From Bacteroidia bacterium (lineage in GTDB: Bacteria; Bacteroidota; Bacteroidia; SpSt-205), in the NCBI GenBank assembly GCA_026414975.1, contig JAOAHZ010000002.1, positions 124,001-188,000 on the forward strand: a DNA stretch of 64,000 nt, in the 5' to 3' direction. This document shows positions 53,803 to 62,752 of this stretch, in pieces; within the stretch, counting starts at the first letter, position 1; each line of letters opens with the position of its first letter. The notes beneath the pieces are model-generated. The model was not told the origin of the DNA. It did not search any database and saw nothing but the letters and a program-made list of their open reading frames with translations. The position numbers and the translations under genes were made by a program.

Positions 53803-54359
53803 ACTACTCCGATGCTAATACAACTGTCGGCGATGTTGAAGACAGGCCACAACGCCATGTATTCGCCGCCCCAGAATGGCACCCAGCTTGGGACTATACC
53901 CTGCCAGATATCTACATAGATGAAATCCACTACATGCCCCTGAAACCATCCCCCTTCGTAGTAGTTCCGCTGAGCGAAAATAACACCGTAAAACACCCGG
54001 TCTATGAGGTTTCCTATAGCCCCTCCGATGATCAGGCCGGCTGGATAAACTAAGCGCTTGTCCTCTTGAGAGAGCCTGAATAAGTAGTAGCCCAGAGCGA
54101 CTGTAATCCCGATAGAGATAAACGTAAGCAGCACCTTAGGCCCTGATTGGGCTAAGCTGCCCTCGGCCTGGCTAAAGAGCCCCGATAAAGACAGACCAAA
54201 AGCAGCCCCCGGGTTTTCTATGTAATGCAGCTTGAGCCAGTTCCCTATCCAGCGTATCTCATGCCCTAAGGGATAAGAGAGCTTGACATATACCTTGGTG
54301 GCTTGATCTAATAGAAGGACTAAGAGGGAGATAAGGGCGAAGCGCTGCCAGAGCTTCAC
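53745..54359 (-). CDS. lspA: Lipoprotein signal peptidase II
   Basis: Inner-membrane aspartyl protease that trims prolipoproteins. Motifs: LLDQATKVYVK, YIENPGAAFGL, IGGAIGNLIDRVFYG and FNIADSCISIG; the last two hold the two catalytic Asp residues. 204 residues, four membrane helices. An insertion between the third and fourth motifs (about 30 residues around FAQRNYYEGGWFQ) is longer than in E. coli LspA. It overlaps the DksA-like gene by 4 nt. Confidence 0.94.
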   Translation of the reverse strand: MKLWQRFALISLLVLLLDQATKVYVKLSYPLGHEIRWIGNWLKLHYIENPGAAFGLSLSGLFSQAEGSLAQSGPKVLLTFISIGITVALGYYLFRLSQEDKRLVYPAGLIIGGAIGNLIDRVFYGVIFAQRNYYEGGWFQGHVVDFIYVDIWQGIVPSWVPFWGGEYMALWPVFNIADSCISIGVVWVVLLTFRKKLSDTKTGA

Positions 54360-54733
54360 GAGGAGCGTTTTTCTTTGACTTCTACGATGGTTTCTGCTAC
54401 GGGAACCGCCAGAAGTCGCTCCTTAGGAATGAGCTTGCCCGTAACCTTGCAAATGCCGTAGGTGCCATTTTCTACTCGAATAAGGGCTCGTTTGAGGGCA
54501 TCAATGTATTTGAGATTGTGCTGGAGGAGGCGTTCAAGCTGCACTTTTTCTGAATACTCACTGCCCAAGTATTCGCCGGTTCGGTACTGATCTTCGGCGG
54601 CCGAGACGAGCTCGTTGAGGCTTTCTTTCAAGCGATGGTATTCCCGCTCGGCTTCTTCTAACTTTTTCAGGATAAGCTGCTTGAATTCGGCGAGTTCTTC
54701 AGCGGTGTAGCGAGTCTTCTCAGGTGTGCTCAT
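54356..54733 (-). CDS. TraR/DksA-family protein with reduced zinc finger
   Basis: 125 residues with an N-terminal coiled coil (LKKLEEAEREYHRLKESL) and a C-terminal finger region VENGTYGICKVTGKLIPKERLLAVP. Only one Cys of the C4 finger remains, as in many Bacteroidota homologues as I recall. DksA relatives bind the RNA polymerase secondary channel and mediate stringent control. It overlaps the ileS stop by 14 nt. Confidence 0.85.
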   Translation of the reverse strand: MSTPEKTRYTAEELAEFKQLILKKLEEAEREYHRLKESLNELVSAAEDQYRTGEYLGSEYSEKVQLERLLQHNLKYIDALKRALIRVENGTYGICKVTGKLIPKERLLAVPVAETIVEVKEKRSS

Positions 54734-57700
54734 AAGCTAACGAGATGTCAATATGAAGTGGAACGGTATCCAAAAATACGGTATTCGGCTCAGATGGGGG
54801 GGCATCGTACCAAGCGATTTGGGTGGCTAAGGTCTCTTGGGCAATCAGCGGCTCATACTTCTGTAAAGCCGAGCGGTAGGGGTCCGGCAAAAACACAGAT
54901 AAGCTAATGCGGTCCGTAACCTCCAATCCAGCCTCTTTACGAGAGAGCTGGATGCAATGAATGAGCTCGCGGGCCCATCCTTCCGCTTCTAACTCAGAGG
55001 ATAGGCGTGTATCTAATGCTACGGTTAGTTCACCCTCAGAGGCATGAAGCCATCCAGCAAGCGCCTGAGCCCGAATCTCTAAGTCGCTCAGGGGGAAAGT
55101 CTCGCCCTCCCACTGAATAAAGCCTTGATGGATAGCATTGAGTATTTCTTTTTGACTCAACTGACGGAGGTAAGAAGCTAACGCCGAGACCCGAGCCCCA
55201 AGTCGCGGTCCCAGCGTCCGATAGTTTGGACGCAGCTCATAGACTACGGCTTCGCTGTGGTCATCCAAGTAGGTAATAGCTTTGAGGTTGAGCTCTTGGA
55301 GGAGAAGGTCCGATAGGGGCTCTAACCAAGAGCGGTAACTTGCCGGTACGAGAGCCTGAGGGAGAGGCTGACGCACACGCAGACCACTCCGCTTGCGCAA
55401 GCTATGAAGGAGAGAAGCTAAACGCCGCACCTTATCCATCGCTGCTTCCAAGTCTGGACGACGCAAAGCAGGATTTTCTTGAGGGAAATCGCTCAAATGA
55501 ACTGAATCGGAGAAATTCAAATGACGCCAGAGTAGCTCGGAATAAAAAGGGGCTATCGGCGCCATAAGCTGAGCCACCCGTCCTAACACATCTCGAAGAA
55601 TCGTAAAAGCTGCCCACTTGTCTGCGTCTTTCTCACCCTTCCAAAAGCGCCGGCGATTCAGCCGAATGTACCAGTTAGAAAGTTTCTCTATGACAAACTC
55701 CTCTATTAGCCGTGCCGCCTGCGTCGGAAAGTAGCTCTCATAAGCTGAGGTTACTTCGGCTGTCAGTTTTTCGGTTTCGCTCAGGACCCACTGATCTATG
55801 GGGGGAAGAGACTCCAATGGAGGCAGGGGCTGAGGCCTATACCCATCTATGCGAGCATACAGAGCGAAGAACTCATATGCATTATGAAGCGTGCCAAAAA
55901 AGGTACGCACCTTTTCAGCCAAGCGGCTTTCATCAAATCGTACATTCTCCCATGGAGGGGCGTTACTCACCAAATACCACCGAGTAGGATCAGCTCCGTA
56001 TTTTTCCATCAGCTCCTCTGGCTCTATTACATTCCCCAAGCGCTTAGACATCTTATTGCCCTCCTTATCCAAGACAAGCCCATTTACCAAGACACGACGA
56101 TAAGCAACGGTATCAAAAAGGGCAACCGCTATGGCATGAAGCGTATAAAACCAGCCGCGCGTCTGGTCTATCCCCTCTGCTATAAAGTCAGCGGGGAATT
56201 GAGCCCAAAATACCCCCTGATTCTCAAAAGGATAATGCTGCTGGGCATAGGGCATAGCCCCAGAATCAAACCATACATCTATGACGTCTGGCTCCCGATA
56301 CATGGGGCTGCCATCGGGAGCGGCTAGGATGATCTCATCTACGTAGGGACGATGCGGATCAAAGTCAGGCCGGTCTAAGGGGTTATGTGGCATGAGTCCT
56401 TTATGTCGGGCTTCTTCTACCGCCTCTTGTAGCTCAGCAAAGGAGCCGATGCAGCGCTCATACTTGCCGTCCCGAGTACGCCAGATGGGTAGGGGAATGC
56501 CCCAGAAGCGACTTCGGGAGAGATTCCAGTCTTCTACATGCTCTAGCCAGTTGCCAAATCGCCCCTCACCAATAGCGGGGGGATACCATTCAATCGTACG
56601 ATTGAGGGCGACGAGCTTCTCTCGGAGGGCTGAGGTTCGGATAAACCACGCCTCAACGGGATAATACAGCACAGGCTTGTCGGTGCGCCAACAGTGGGGG
56701 TAGTTATGCCTATAGACCTCTTTGCGAAACAGGAGGCCCCGCTGGCGTAAGTTCTGCGCAATATCCTCATCTACAGGCTTATAATCGGGGTCGTTGGTGT
56801 AGTTTTTCACATATCGCCCCGCAAAATCGGTAACATGCGGTACAAATCGCCCTTCTTTATCCACGAGGGGGGTGAGGGTGCCTTGATCATCCTGAACCAG
56901 GATGGGGGGAATCCCGTGCTTACGAGCTGCTTTCAGGTCGTCCGCACCAAAAGTAGGGGCGATATGCACGATACCCGTCCCCTCCTCTAAGGTTACGAAA
57001 TCAGCGGGGATTATTCGCCAGGCGTCGCCCTTCGGCTCTACATAGCGGAAAAGGGGTTCATATCGCTCATTCACAATGTTGCGCCCCTTGATGCGGCGGA
57101 TAAGACGCCAAGGTAGCTTGCCTGTGCGCCGGTCTATGGCTTCAGCCGTAAAGGGCAGCTCTTCATGGGAAAAGTATCGGCTAATTGCACCTTCTGCCAG
57201 CACTACTCGAATAGGCTCCCGGGTGTAAGGCTGAAAGGTTTCTATTTCAGCGTAGTCCAACTCGGGATGAACGGCGAGAGCGGCGTTAGAAGGCAAAGTC
57301 CATGGAGTAGTCGTCCAGGCCAAAAAATAAAGCTGAGGGTCCCTTTGACTGCGAAACTGCACGGTGATGGACGGGTCTTCGACACTGCGATAAGCCCCGG
57401 GTAGATTGAGCTCGTGCTGGCTTAGAGCGGTCCCAGCAGCCGGCGAATAGGGCTGAATGGTGTAATCCTTGTACAAGAGGCCTTTCTCATACAACCCCTT
57501 GAGCAGCCACCAGACGCTTTCTATGTAAGACGACTCAAAGGTGATATAGGGGTTACTTAGGTCTATCCAATATCCCATGCGCTCGGTCAGCTCATTCCAA
57601 GCATTCTTGTAGCGCATGACTGCTTCTCGGCAAGCCCGATTGTAATCGGCGATAGAGATACGCGTACCGATGTCGGATTTGCGAATCCCAAGCTCCTTTT

Positions 57701-57986
57701 CTACAGCGAGTTCTACGGGGAGACCATGGGTGTCCCAACCAGCACGCCGGGGAACAAAGTACCCTCGCATCGTTTTATAGCGACACACGAGGTCTTTGAG
57801 GGTACGGGCGAATACATGGTGGATGCCGGGTTTTCCGTTGGCGGAGGGGGGGCCTTCATAAAAGGTAAAAGTAGGGGCTCCTTGACGCCGAGCTAACGAA
57901 GCTTCAAATGTCTTTTCATGCCGCCACAGCTCCAGTACCTCCTTCTCCCACTGAGATAGGCGAAGGGGACCCAGACTCTTCCACAT
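54720..57986 (-). CDS. ileS: Isoleucyl-tRNA synthetase
   Basis: Charges tRNA-Ile. Class I signature PSANGKPGIHHVFARTLKD (HIGH site), WTTTPWTLPSNAALAVHPEL (editing domain), DVWFDSGAMPYAQ, and NKMSKRLGNVIEP (KMSKS). The start is ATG 57986: TACCTTTG lies 5 nt upstream, and the 17 track residues before it span that box. 1088 residues, the long form common in Bacteroidota and eukaryotes; no C-terminal Zn finger of the E. coli type is evident. Confidence 0.96.
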   Translation of the reverse strand: MWKSLGPLRLSQWEKEVLELWRHEKTFEASLARRQGAPTFTFYEGPPSANGKPGIHHVFARTLKDLVCRYKTMRGYFVPRRAGWDTHGLPVELAVEKELGIRKSDIGTRISIADYNRACREAVMRYKNAWNELTERMGYWIDLSNPYITFESSYIESVWWLLKGLYEKGLLYKDYTIQPYSPAAGTALSQHELNLPGAYRSVEDPSITVQFRSQRDPQLYFLAWTTTPWTLPSNAALAVHPELDYAEIETFQPYTREPIRVVLAEGAISRYFSHEELPFTAEAIDRRTGKLPWRLIRRIKGRNIVNERYEPLFRYVEPKGDAWRIIPADFVTLEEGTGIVHIAPTFGADDLKAARKHGIPPILVQDDQGTLTPLVDKEGRFVPHVTDFAGRYVKNYTNDPDYKPVDEDIAQNLRQRGLLFRKEVYRHNYPHCWRTDKPVLYYPVEAWFIRTSALREKLVALNRTIEWYPPAIGEGRFGNWLEHVEDWNLSRSRFWGIPLPIWRTRDGKYERCIGSFAELQEAVEEARHKGLMPHNPLDRPDFDPHRPYVDEIILAAPDGSPMYREPDVIDVWFDSGAMPYAQQHYPFENQGVFWAQFPADFIAEGIDQTRGWFYTLHAIAVALFDTVAYRRVLVNGLVLDKEGNKMSKRLGNVIEPEELMEKYGADPTRWYLVSNAPPWENVRFDESRLAEKVRTFFGTLHNAYEFFALYARIDGYRPQPLPPLESLPPIDQWVLSETEKLTAEVTSAYESYFPTQAARLIEEFVIEKLSNWYIRLNRRRFWKGEKDADKWAAFTILRDVLGRVAQLMAPIAPFYSELLWRHLNFSDSVHLSDFPQENPALRRPDLEAAMDKVRRLASLLHSLRKRSGLRVRQPLPQALVPASYRSWLEPLSDLLLQELNLKAITYLDDHSEAVVYELRPNYRTLGPRLGARVSALASYLRQLSQKEILNAIHQGFIQWEGETFPLSDLEIRAQALAGWLHASEGELTVALDTRLSSELEAEGWARELIHCIQLSRKEAGLEVTDRISLSVFLPDPYRSALQKYEPLIAQETLATQIAWYDAPPSEPNTVFLDTVPLHIDISLAYEHT

Positions 57987-57991
57987 CCATG

Positions 57992-57999
57992 CAAAGGTA
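57992..57999 (-). promoter_or_regulatory. -7 box TACCTTTG of ileS
   Basis: Minus-strand TACCTTTG, 5 nt before the ATG at 57986. It sets the ileS start. Confidence 0.6.
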
Positions 58000-58082
58000 C
58001 GCTTTTGAGAAGGGGTCGGTTCAGGCAGCTGAGACAAAAAGAAGAAAAGGCTTTCCCTCCTTCTGAGCTTCGCAGGGTCTCT

Positions 58083-59810
58083 CTACGCCTGAAAGGCGAA
58101 AGCCAACTGGTTATGCCGAAAAATCTCCTTTCTCAGCAGTTTGGGGTAGGAGGCACTCGTCATCACAGCTAACTCGGCTTTGAGCCTCTCCCATAGCGGA
58201 AGGTGCTCCTTAGGAAGGGACAGGCCTAAATGAAGCTGCTCAGCCAAGGTCAAAAGCAGCTTGTAGCTCGGCAAGCAATCAGGGATATGGGCAGGGTGTC
58301 GCCACCGATCTACCGCTTGACCGGCTGCATCCAGCCGACTCTTAGAGAGGTAAAACCAGTCCTCTGGGGTCATTTGAAGCCACTGACGAGCTGGCTGAAC
58401 TGTCTGAGCAATCCCTTGATGATTGACATATGTGCCAAAGCTCTCTAAGTGCGTGGCAGCTGGCAGAATAACCGCCAATCGCTCGTATCCTTCTACAAGC
58501 TGGTAAAGATGTGCTATCACAGGCAGCTCCTTAGGTAAGCGAGGAAGAAGATTTTCCAAGGCTTTGTCGTCCTCCACCCAATACAGCAGAGAGAAACGCC
58601 CGGAGTTCAGAAGAGTCAAGACCTCTTCTTCCTGGACAGGAATATACCCCAAGGCTTCCGCTCCACGACGATTTGGAGTGCGGTCATCTCGGCGTAAGAA
58701 GTCATCTCCCCAGTTTGGCTGCTCATGCGGAATGAAATAAAGCGGGGTATTCGGTGAAACTTTCTCCGCAAAAGACCGCAGCACATACAAAGTTTCTACC
58801 GAGGCAAAGGCAGACCCAACAAACAAGACCTTGCCTCTGTGCTCTTGAAGCAGCTTAGCGGCGGCTGCGAAGCCTTCGTTCCAACTTAGCGGGATGTCCC
58901 CAGCTTGGCGAATCCCCGATGCCCGTCGCTCATTATATTTCTGATAATCTAAGCGCCCTTCATCACAAAGCCAGTACTGGTTGATTTGTAGGTTCTTTCG
59001 GGGCGTGAATCGCATGACGAGGTTATCGCGCACCCAAGCGTAGGCATTACAGCCCTGGGCGCAACCAGTGCAGATGGTCGGGGTATAGTTCATTTCCCAG
59101 GGACGCGCCTTGAAGCGATGGTCGGCGCTGGTGAGAGCTCCTACGGGACAGATATCTACGGTATTGAGCGAATAGGGATCATCAAACGGCTGACCTTCGG
59201 CGGTAGCCGGGTAGTTCTGATTGCCTCGCTGAACGATGGTAAGTTGGCGCGTCTTAGAGACCTCATCGGTGAAACGCACACAGCGAGTGCAGTTGATGCA
59301 GCGCTCTGCATCCAAGATGACGCGGGGACCCAGCCGAATCCGCTTAGGCTTATGCACCTTTTCTTCTTCAAAACGTGAGCCTTCGGGTCCGTATTTGTAG
59401 GTCCAGATTTGGAGAGGGCACTCGCCAGCCTGATCACAAATGGGACAATCCAAAGGATGGTTGATTAGGATGAACTCCAGCACAGCCTCCTGAGTACGGC
59501 GTACCGTCTCCGAAGTGCGATGGGTGCGTACATGCAGGTCTGGCGCTAAGTCAGTGGTGCAAGAAGGCGTGGGCTTAGGCCCCCAACCAATCTTGATAGA
59601 ACCATCGGGCTCTCGAAGGTATTCGCCGCTTTGGCGATCACGAAGGGGGAAGCCAGTCTCTACGAGACACATCCGGCAGTTTGCAGGGATACTCAAAGCT
59701 GGGTGATAGCAGAAATAAGGTATCTCTATGCCATTATCCAAGCAGTACTGGAGGAGCTTGCCGGGCTTTTCGTACTCATACGGGCGCCCATCTATGTAGA
59801 TGGTAGGCAT
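58083..59810 (-). CDS. nuoG: NADH-quinone oxidoreductase subunit G (NuoG-like)
   Basis: Iron-sulfur subunit of complex I or of a related NADH dehydrogenase. Seen in order: 2Fe-2S ferredoxin domain (FCYHPALSIPANCRMCLVETG), HPLDCPICDQAGECPLQ (His/Cys-ligated cluster), CINCTRCVRFTDEV with CPVGAL, and ICTGCAQGCNAYAWVRDN leading into a molybdopterin-like domain. About 575 residues, shorter than classic NuoG (700-900). No other nuo gene is adjacent. Start ATG 59810, 4 nt after TATGTTTG. Confidence 0.87.
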   Translation of the reverse strand: MPTIYIDGRPYEYEKPGKLLQYCLDNGIEIPYFCYHPALSIPANCRMCLVETGFPLRDRQSGEYLREPDGSIKIGWGPKPTPSCTTDLAPDLHVRTHRTSETVRRTQEAVLEFILINHPLDCPICDQAGECPLQIWTYKYGPEGSRFEEEKVHKPKRIRLGPRVILDAERCINCTRCVRFTDEVSKTRQLTIVQRGNQNYPATAEGQPFDDPYSLNTVDICPVGALTSADHRFKARPWEMNYTPTICTGCAQGCNAYAWVRDNLVMRFTPRKNLQINQYWLCDEGRLDYQKYNERRASGIRQAGDIPLSWNEGFAAAAKLLQEHRGKVLFVGSAFASVETLYVLRSFAEKVSPNTPLYFIPHEQPNWGDDFLRRDDRTPNRRGAEALGYIPVQEEEVLTLLNSGRFSLLYWVEDDKALENLLPRLPKELPVIAHLYQLVEGYERLAVILPAATHLESFGTYVNHQGIAQTVQPARQWLQMTPEDWFYLSKSRLDAAGQAVDRWRHPAHIPDCLPSYKLLLTLAEQLHLGLSLPKEHLPLWERLKAELAVMTSASYPKLLRKEIFRHNQLAFAFQA

Positions 59811-59814
59811 ACGA

Positions 59815-59822
59815 CAAACATA
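59815..59822 (-). promoter_or_regulatory. -7 box TATGTTTG of nuoG
   Basis: Minus-strand TATGTTTG, 4 nt before the ATG at 59810. Confidence 0.55.
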
Positions 59823-59827
59823 ACGAT

Positions 59828-60736
59828 TCAAGGGGGATTTTCCGTTCGCAGAATGGATCGGTAAAGGCTGTAGTTTATCTCAAATCCTACGAGCAATACC
59901 ATAGACAGCCAGTAAAACCATACCATGAGAGCTATCACAGCGGCGATGCTGCCATAGAAACGACTGAAGTTGGCCACAGCGAGAAAGTACCAAGACAAGA
60001 GCTTCATAGCAGCCCCCAGCAGGAAGGTTGCCACGAGAGCCCCAGGCGAAAGAAGGTAAGGAAGGCTACGCCGAGGCATGCCCGCCCGATACATAACCTC
60101 AATAGCAAAGCTCACAATCAGAAATAGCAGGATAAACTTGATAACGCCCAAGAGTAGTTCTATGCCCGGCCCTACTGGTGAATCCAAAAGGAGGGAAAGC
60201 CAAGCCGAGAGATGCTTATCTTGGAGGAAGGAGAAGGTTAGGTTAGCTACGATAAGCAGGAGGAGAAATACAACGAGACCCAAGGCTCGTAGCCATAGCA
60301 CCCAGAAAGGTGGCTGCGGCATGTCTTCGTGGAAAAAGGCTCGGAGCATGGTCAGCATGCCCTGCCAAAGGGAATAGACTGCTAAAATCAGGGAGGTAGA
60401 CAAAAGGGTCCAGTTCCTTCGGCCGTAGACCTCTTGAAAGACCACATCATGGACTAGCTCATAAACAGGGGGGGGTAATACTGCTCCAAGCTGCTCCTGA
60501 AGCAAAGCATCAAATCGTTCAAATGGGAGATAGCTGATCCACAAAAGAGCGAAGAGGAGCCCAGGAAAGAGCGCAAAAAAGAAGCTGAAAGCCATCGCAC
60601 TACCTCGCAGAGTGAAGGTAGGATGGGTAATATTCCGCCAGAAGAGCACGGCGACGGTGCCAAGACGCACTCGGGTGAAGCCCGGCAGACGTAGCGTTGC
60701 TACCTTAATGAGTAGAAGCCTCAGCCAGCGCCTCAT
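59828..60736 (-). CDS. YihY/BrkB family inner-membrane protein
   Basis: 302 residues with about six membrane helices (GSAMAFSFFFALFPGLLFALL, LVVFLLLLIVANLTFSFL, FILLFLIVSFAIEVMYRAG) and the family end FYGSIAAVIALMVWFYWLSMVLLVGFEIN. Function unproved in this family; earlier labelled RNase BN by mistake. It overlaps the thioesterase gene by 32 nt, so they are co-transcribed. Confidence 0.9.
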   Translation of the reverse strand: MRRWLRLLLIKVATLRLPGFTRVRLGTVAVLFWRNITHPTFTLRGSAMAFSFFFALFPGLLFALLWISYLPFERFDALLQEQLGAVLPPPVYELVHDVVFQEVYGRRNWTLLSTSLILAVYSLWQGMLTMLRAFFHEDMPQPPFWVLWLRALGLVVFLLLLIVANLTFSFLQDKHLSAWLSLLLDSPVGPGIELLLGVIKFILLFLIVSFAIEVMYRAGMPRRSLPYLLSPGALVATFLLGAAMKLLSWYFLAVANFSRFYGSIAAVIALMVWFYWLSMVLLVGFEINYSLYRSILRTENPP

Positions 60737-61151
60737 AAAAAGCCTCGGGCGGGCGACACGGACGCCACGAAACCTTATCTACAAAGATCAGCGTTACTTC
60801 AGCCTCAGCGAGTAGGATTTGGTCCCGATAAATCTTATGTTGAAAGTGCAGACGAGTGCCCGGGGGTTCAGCCAGCCAAGACTCTATTCGCAGTTCATCA
60901 TCGTACCGAGCCGGGCGATGATAGGTGATGCTGAAGCGACGCACCGGGAGGAGAACATTCATTTTCTCCTCCATTTCAGCGTAAGTAAGACCCAAACGAC
61001 GAAGCCACTCAGTCCGAGCTACTTCGCAGTATACAGCATAATGCGCATAATACACCACACCCATTTGGTCGGTCTCTGCATAGCGTACGCGCAAGCGCAC
61101 CTCATGCGGAACTTGCCAGAAAGGCTTATCTACCTCTTCTGAGCGAACCAT
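60705..61151 (-). CDS. Acyl-CoA thioesterase of the YbgC/FadM hotdog family
   Basis: 148-residue 4HBT thioesterase with the catalytic signature RYAETDQMGVVYYAHYAVYCEVARTEW (Asp in TDQMG). Likely hydrolyses short or aromatic acyl-CoA esters in the cytoplasm. It overlaps both neighbours (mltG by 22 nt, yihY by 32 nt), so it is translated from their shared transcript. Confidence 0.88.
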   Translation of the reverse strand: MVRSEEVDKPFWQVPHEVRLRVRYAETDQMGVVYYAHYAVYCEVARTEWLRRLGLTYAEMEEKMNVLLPVRRFSITYHRPARYDDELRIESWLAEPPGTRLHFQHKIYRDQILLAEAEVTLIFVDKVSWRPCRPPEAFYEALAEASTH

Positions 61152-62179
61152 CGGTTGAGAGCTTGTCGGTAGGCCCGAGCTTTATTCATATGCTCAGCGT
61201 AGCTTTTGGAAAAGTCATGATATCCAGAACCATCGGGACGGGCACAAAAGTATAAGTAATCGTTGGGGGTGTAGTTGAGAACCGCTTCTATGCTTTCTAT
61301 AGAGGGGGTTCCAATGGGACCAGGAGGAAGCCCACGATACTTGTAGGTATTGTAAGGTGAATCCACTTCCAGCATCCGATGCGTAACTCGGGTCGCTTGA
61401 AACTGCTGCGTGGCAAATATAACCGTAGGGTCTGCTTGAAGAGGCATACCCACACGCAGACGATTGAGATACACTCCAGCGATGAGAGGCTTTTCGCTGC
61501 TGCGGTAGGTTTCGTATTCCACAATAGAAGCCAAGGTAATGACTTCTGTGGGAGAGAGGCCGAGCGATTCAGCTTTCTTTCGGCGCTCTTCGCTCCAAAA
61601 GCGCTGATAGTTCTCCCACATGCGCTGAATGAGTTGTTTGGGAGAAACGGTCCAGTACAGTTCATACACATCGGGCAGGAATAGACTTATCCAAGTGAAT
61701 TGAGATAGACCTAAGCTTTGCCAAGGATAGGCGCTAAGGCTTGCCGCCCATGTGGCGGAGTCATGGGCAAGATGCTCACCCAGAAACTGATAAAGGTGTT
61801 GAGGACTGCGCTGAGGGCGCAGGTAAAGCCGCAAAGGCGTCTGTAAGCCTCGCCTTAAGCGATGCCAGACAGTCCAAGCACTTTCTCCCGGCCGAATCTC
61901 GTATCGCCCCGCCTGCACCCCACCTTGCCGAATGAGCCAGTGCCAAAGGGTGTATCGGGGGAAAAGCTCAGCCACTTGGCTTTGGATGGGACGCCGAGCC
62001 GAAGCCTGCAGAGGTATATACAGTATAAGAGGTTCTTTTACCCGAACCGAAGCCAAGACCTGGGCCCCGCCCAAAAGTATAAACCCCATCAGAAGGGTGC
62101 CCATGATCAGGCGAAAACGATGGCTCTGCAAGAGAGAAGAGAGATTGGACTTATGCTTCTTAGAACGCTTACGAGCCAT
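61130..62179 (-). CDS. mltG: Endolytic murein transglycosylase MltG
   Basis: Inner-membrane YceG-type lytic transglycosylase that cuts nascent glycan strands and sets their length. N-terminal helix (FRLIMGTLLMGFILLGGAQVLA), LysM-like part (GGVQAGRYEIRPGESAWTVW), and catalytic domain with ITLASIVEYETYRSSEKP (catalytic Glu), MPLQADPTVIFA and SPYNTYKYRGLPPGPIGTPS. 349 residues, normal. It overlaps the GT51-like gene by 11 nt. Confidence 0.93.
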   Translation of the reverse strand: MARKRSKKHKSNLSSLLQSHRFRLIMGTLLMGFILLGGAQVLASVRVKEPLILYIPLQASARRPIQSQVAELFPRYTLWHWLIRQGGVQAGRYEIRPGESAWTVWHRLRRGLQTPLRLYLRPQRSPQHLYQFLGEHLAHDSATWAASLSAYPWQSLGLSQFTWISLFLPDVYELYWTVSPKQLIQRMWENYQRFWSEERRKKAESLGLSPTEVITLASIVEYETYRSSEKPLIAGVYLNRLRVGMPLQADPTVIFATQQFQATRVTHRMLEVDSPYNTYKYRGLPPGPIGTPSIESIEAVLNYTPNDYLYFCARPDGSGYHDFSKSYAEHMNKARAYRQALNRWFAQKR

Positions 62180-62750
62180 AAGCAGTAAGGAGAAGCCGTT
62201 CCAATCGTTGGCGCTCTTTATGGAGGGAAGCGGGCAAAGGCACAGAGAGAGGCGGACCCTCTCGCCGCAAAAGAAGCTCAGCCAGCTGACCCGAAGACAA
62301 CTGCTCTATGCTTTTCCGAAAGTGGCGCTGGGCAGCCGCTTGGATGCCGTATACGTCGGTGTCATAAGGAATGGAATTGATATAAAAAAGGATGAGCCGC
62401 TCCTCATTCCAAAGGAGCTCTAAGAGCTTACTGAGGAAGAAACTACCCCATTTTTTAGCCTCGGGTGGATAAAAAACTTGCTCAGCTACGCGCTGAGCCA
62501 GAGGCGGACGACGACGCAGGCGAGGCTCTGTCTCTAAAACTTGAATAGCTTTCCGCAGGTGAGGTAGCCCATCTAAAGAACCAAGCCAGCCCCATTGAGG
62601 AGCCTTCCCGGAAAAATACCCCAACACTACACCTACGGGCGGAAAGGGAGCCCACCTCAGCATCCAAACCAAACCTACCCCTACCCCCAGAAAAATCAGA
62701 ATCATCTGAGATGCCGCCCAGAGAAGGCGCCGCACAGGATAAAGGAGCAT
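62169..62750 (-). CDS. Degenerate GT51-like (monofunctional transglycosylase-related) protein
   Basis: 193 residues: N-terminal membrane helix (MILIFLGVGVGLVWML), then a region like the GT51 peptidoglycan polymerase domain: ILFYINSIPYDTDVYGIQAAAQRHFRKSIEQLSSGQLAELLLR matches the family ILE.YLN...fG....GieaAa..yF.k....L...e.A.L. The two catalytic Glu motifs (EDxxFxxHxG and ExxxAxxLE) are not present (VLETEPRLRRRPP and KLLELLWNEERL stand there). Probably inactive as a polymerase; perhaps a scaffold or regulator for MltG, with which it overlaps by 11 nt. Confidence 0.65.
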   Translation of the reverse strand: MLLYPVRRLLWAASQMILIFLGVGVGLVWMLRWAPFPPVGVVLGYFSGKAPQWGWLGSLDGLPHLRKAIQVLETEPRLRRRPPLAQRVAEQVFYPPEAKKWGSFFLSKLLELLWNEERLILFYINSIPYDTDVYGIQAAAQRHFRKSIEQLSSGQLAELLLRREGPPLSVPLPASLHKERQRLERLLLTAYGS

Positions 62751-62752
62751 AC

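Noticed and set aside
61932-62423. 163-residue plus-strand ORF across mltG and the GT51-like gene
   Set aside because: Antisense shadow; both minus-strand genes carry clear family motifs.
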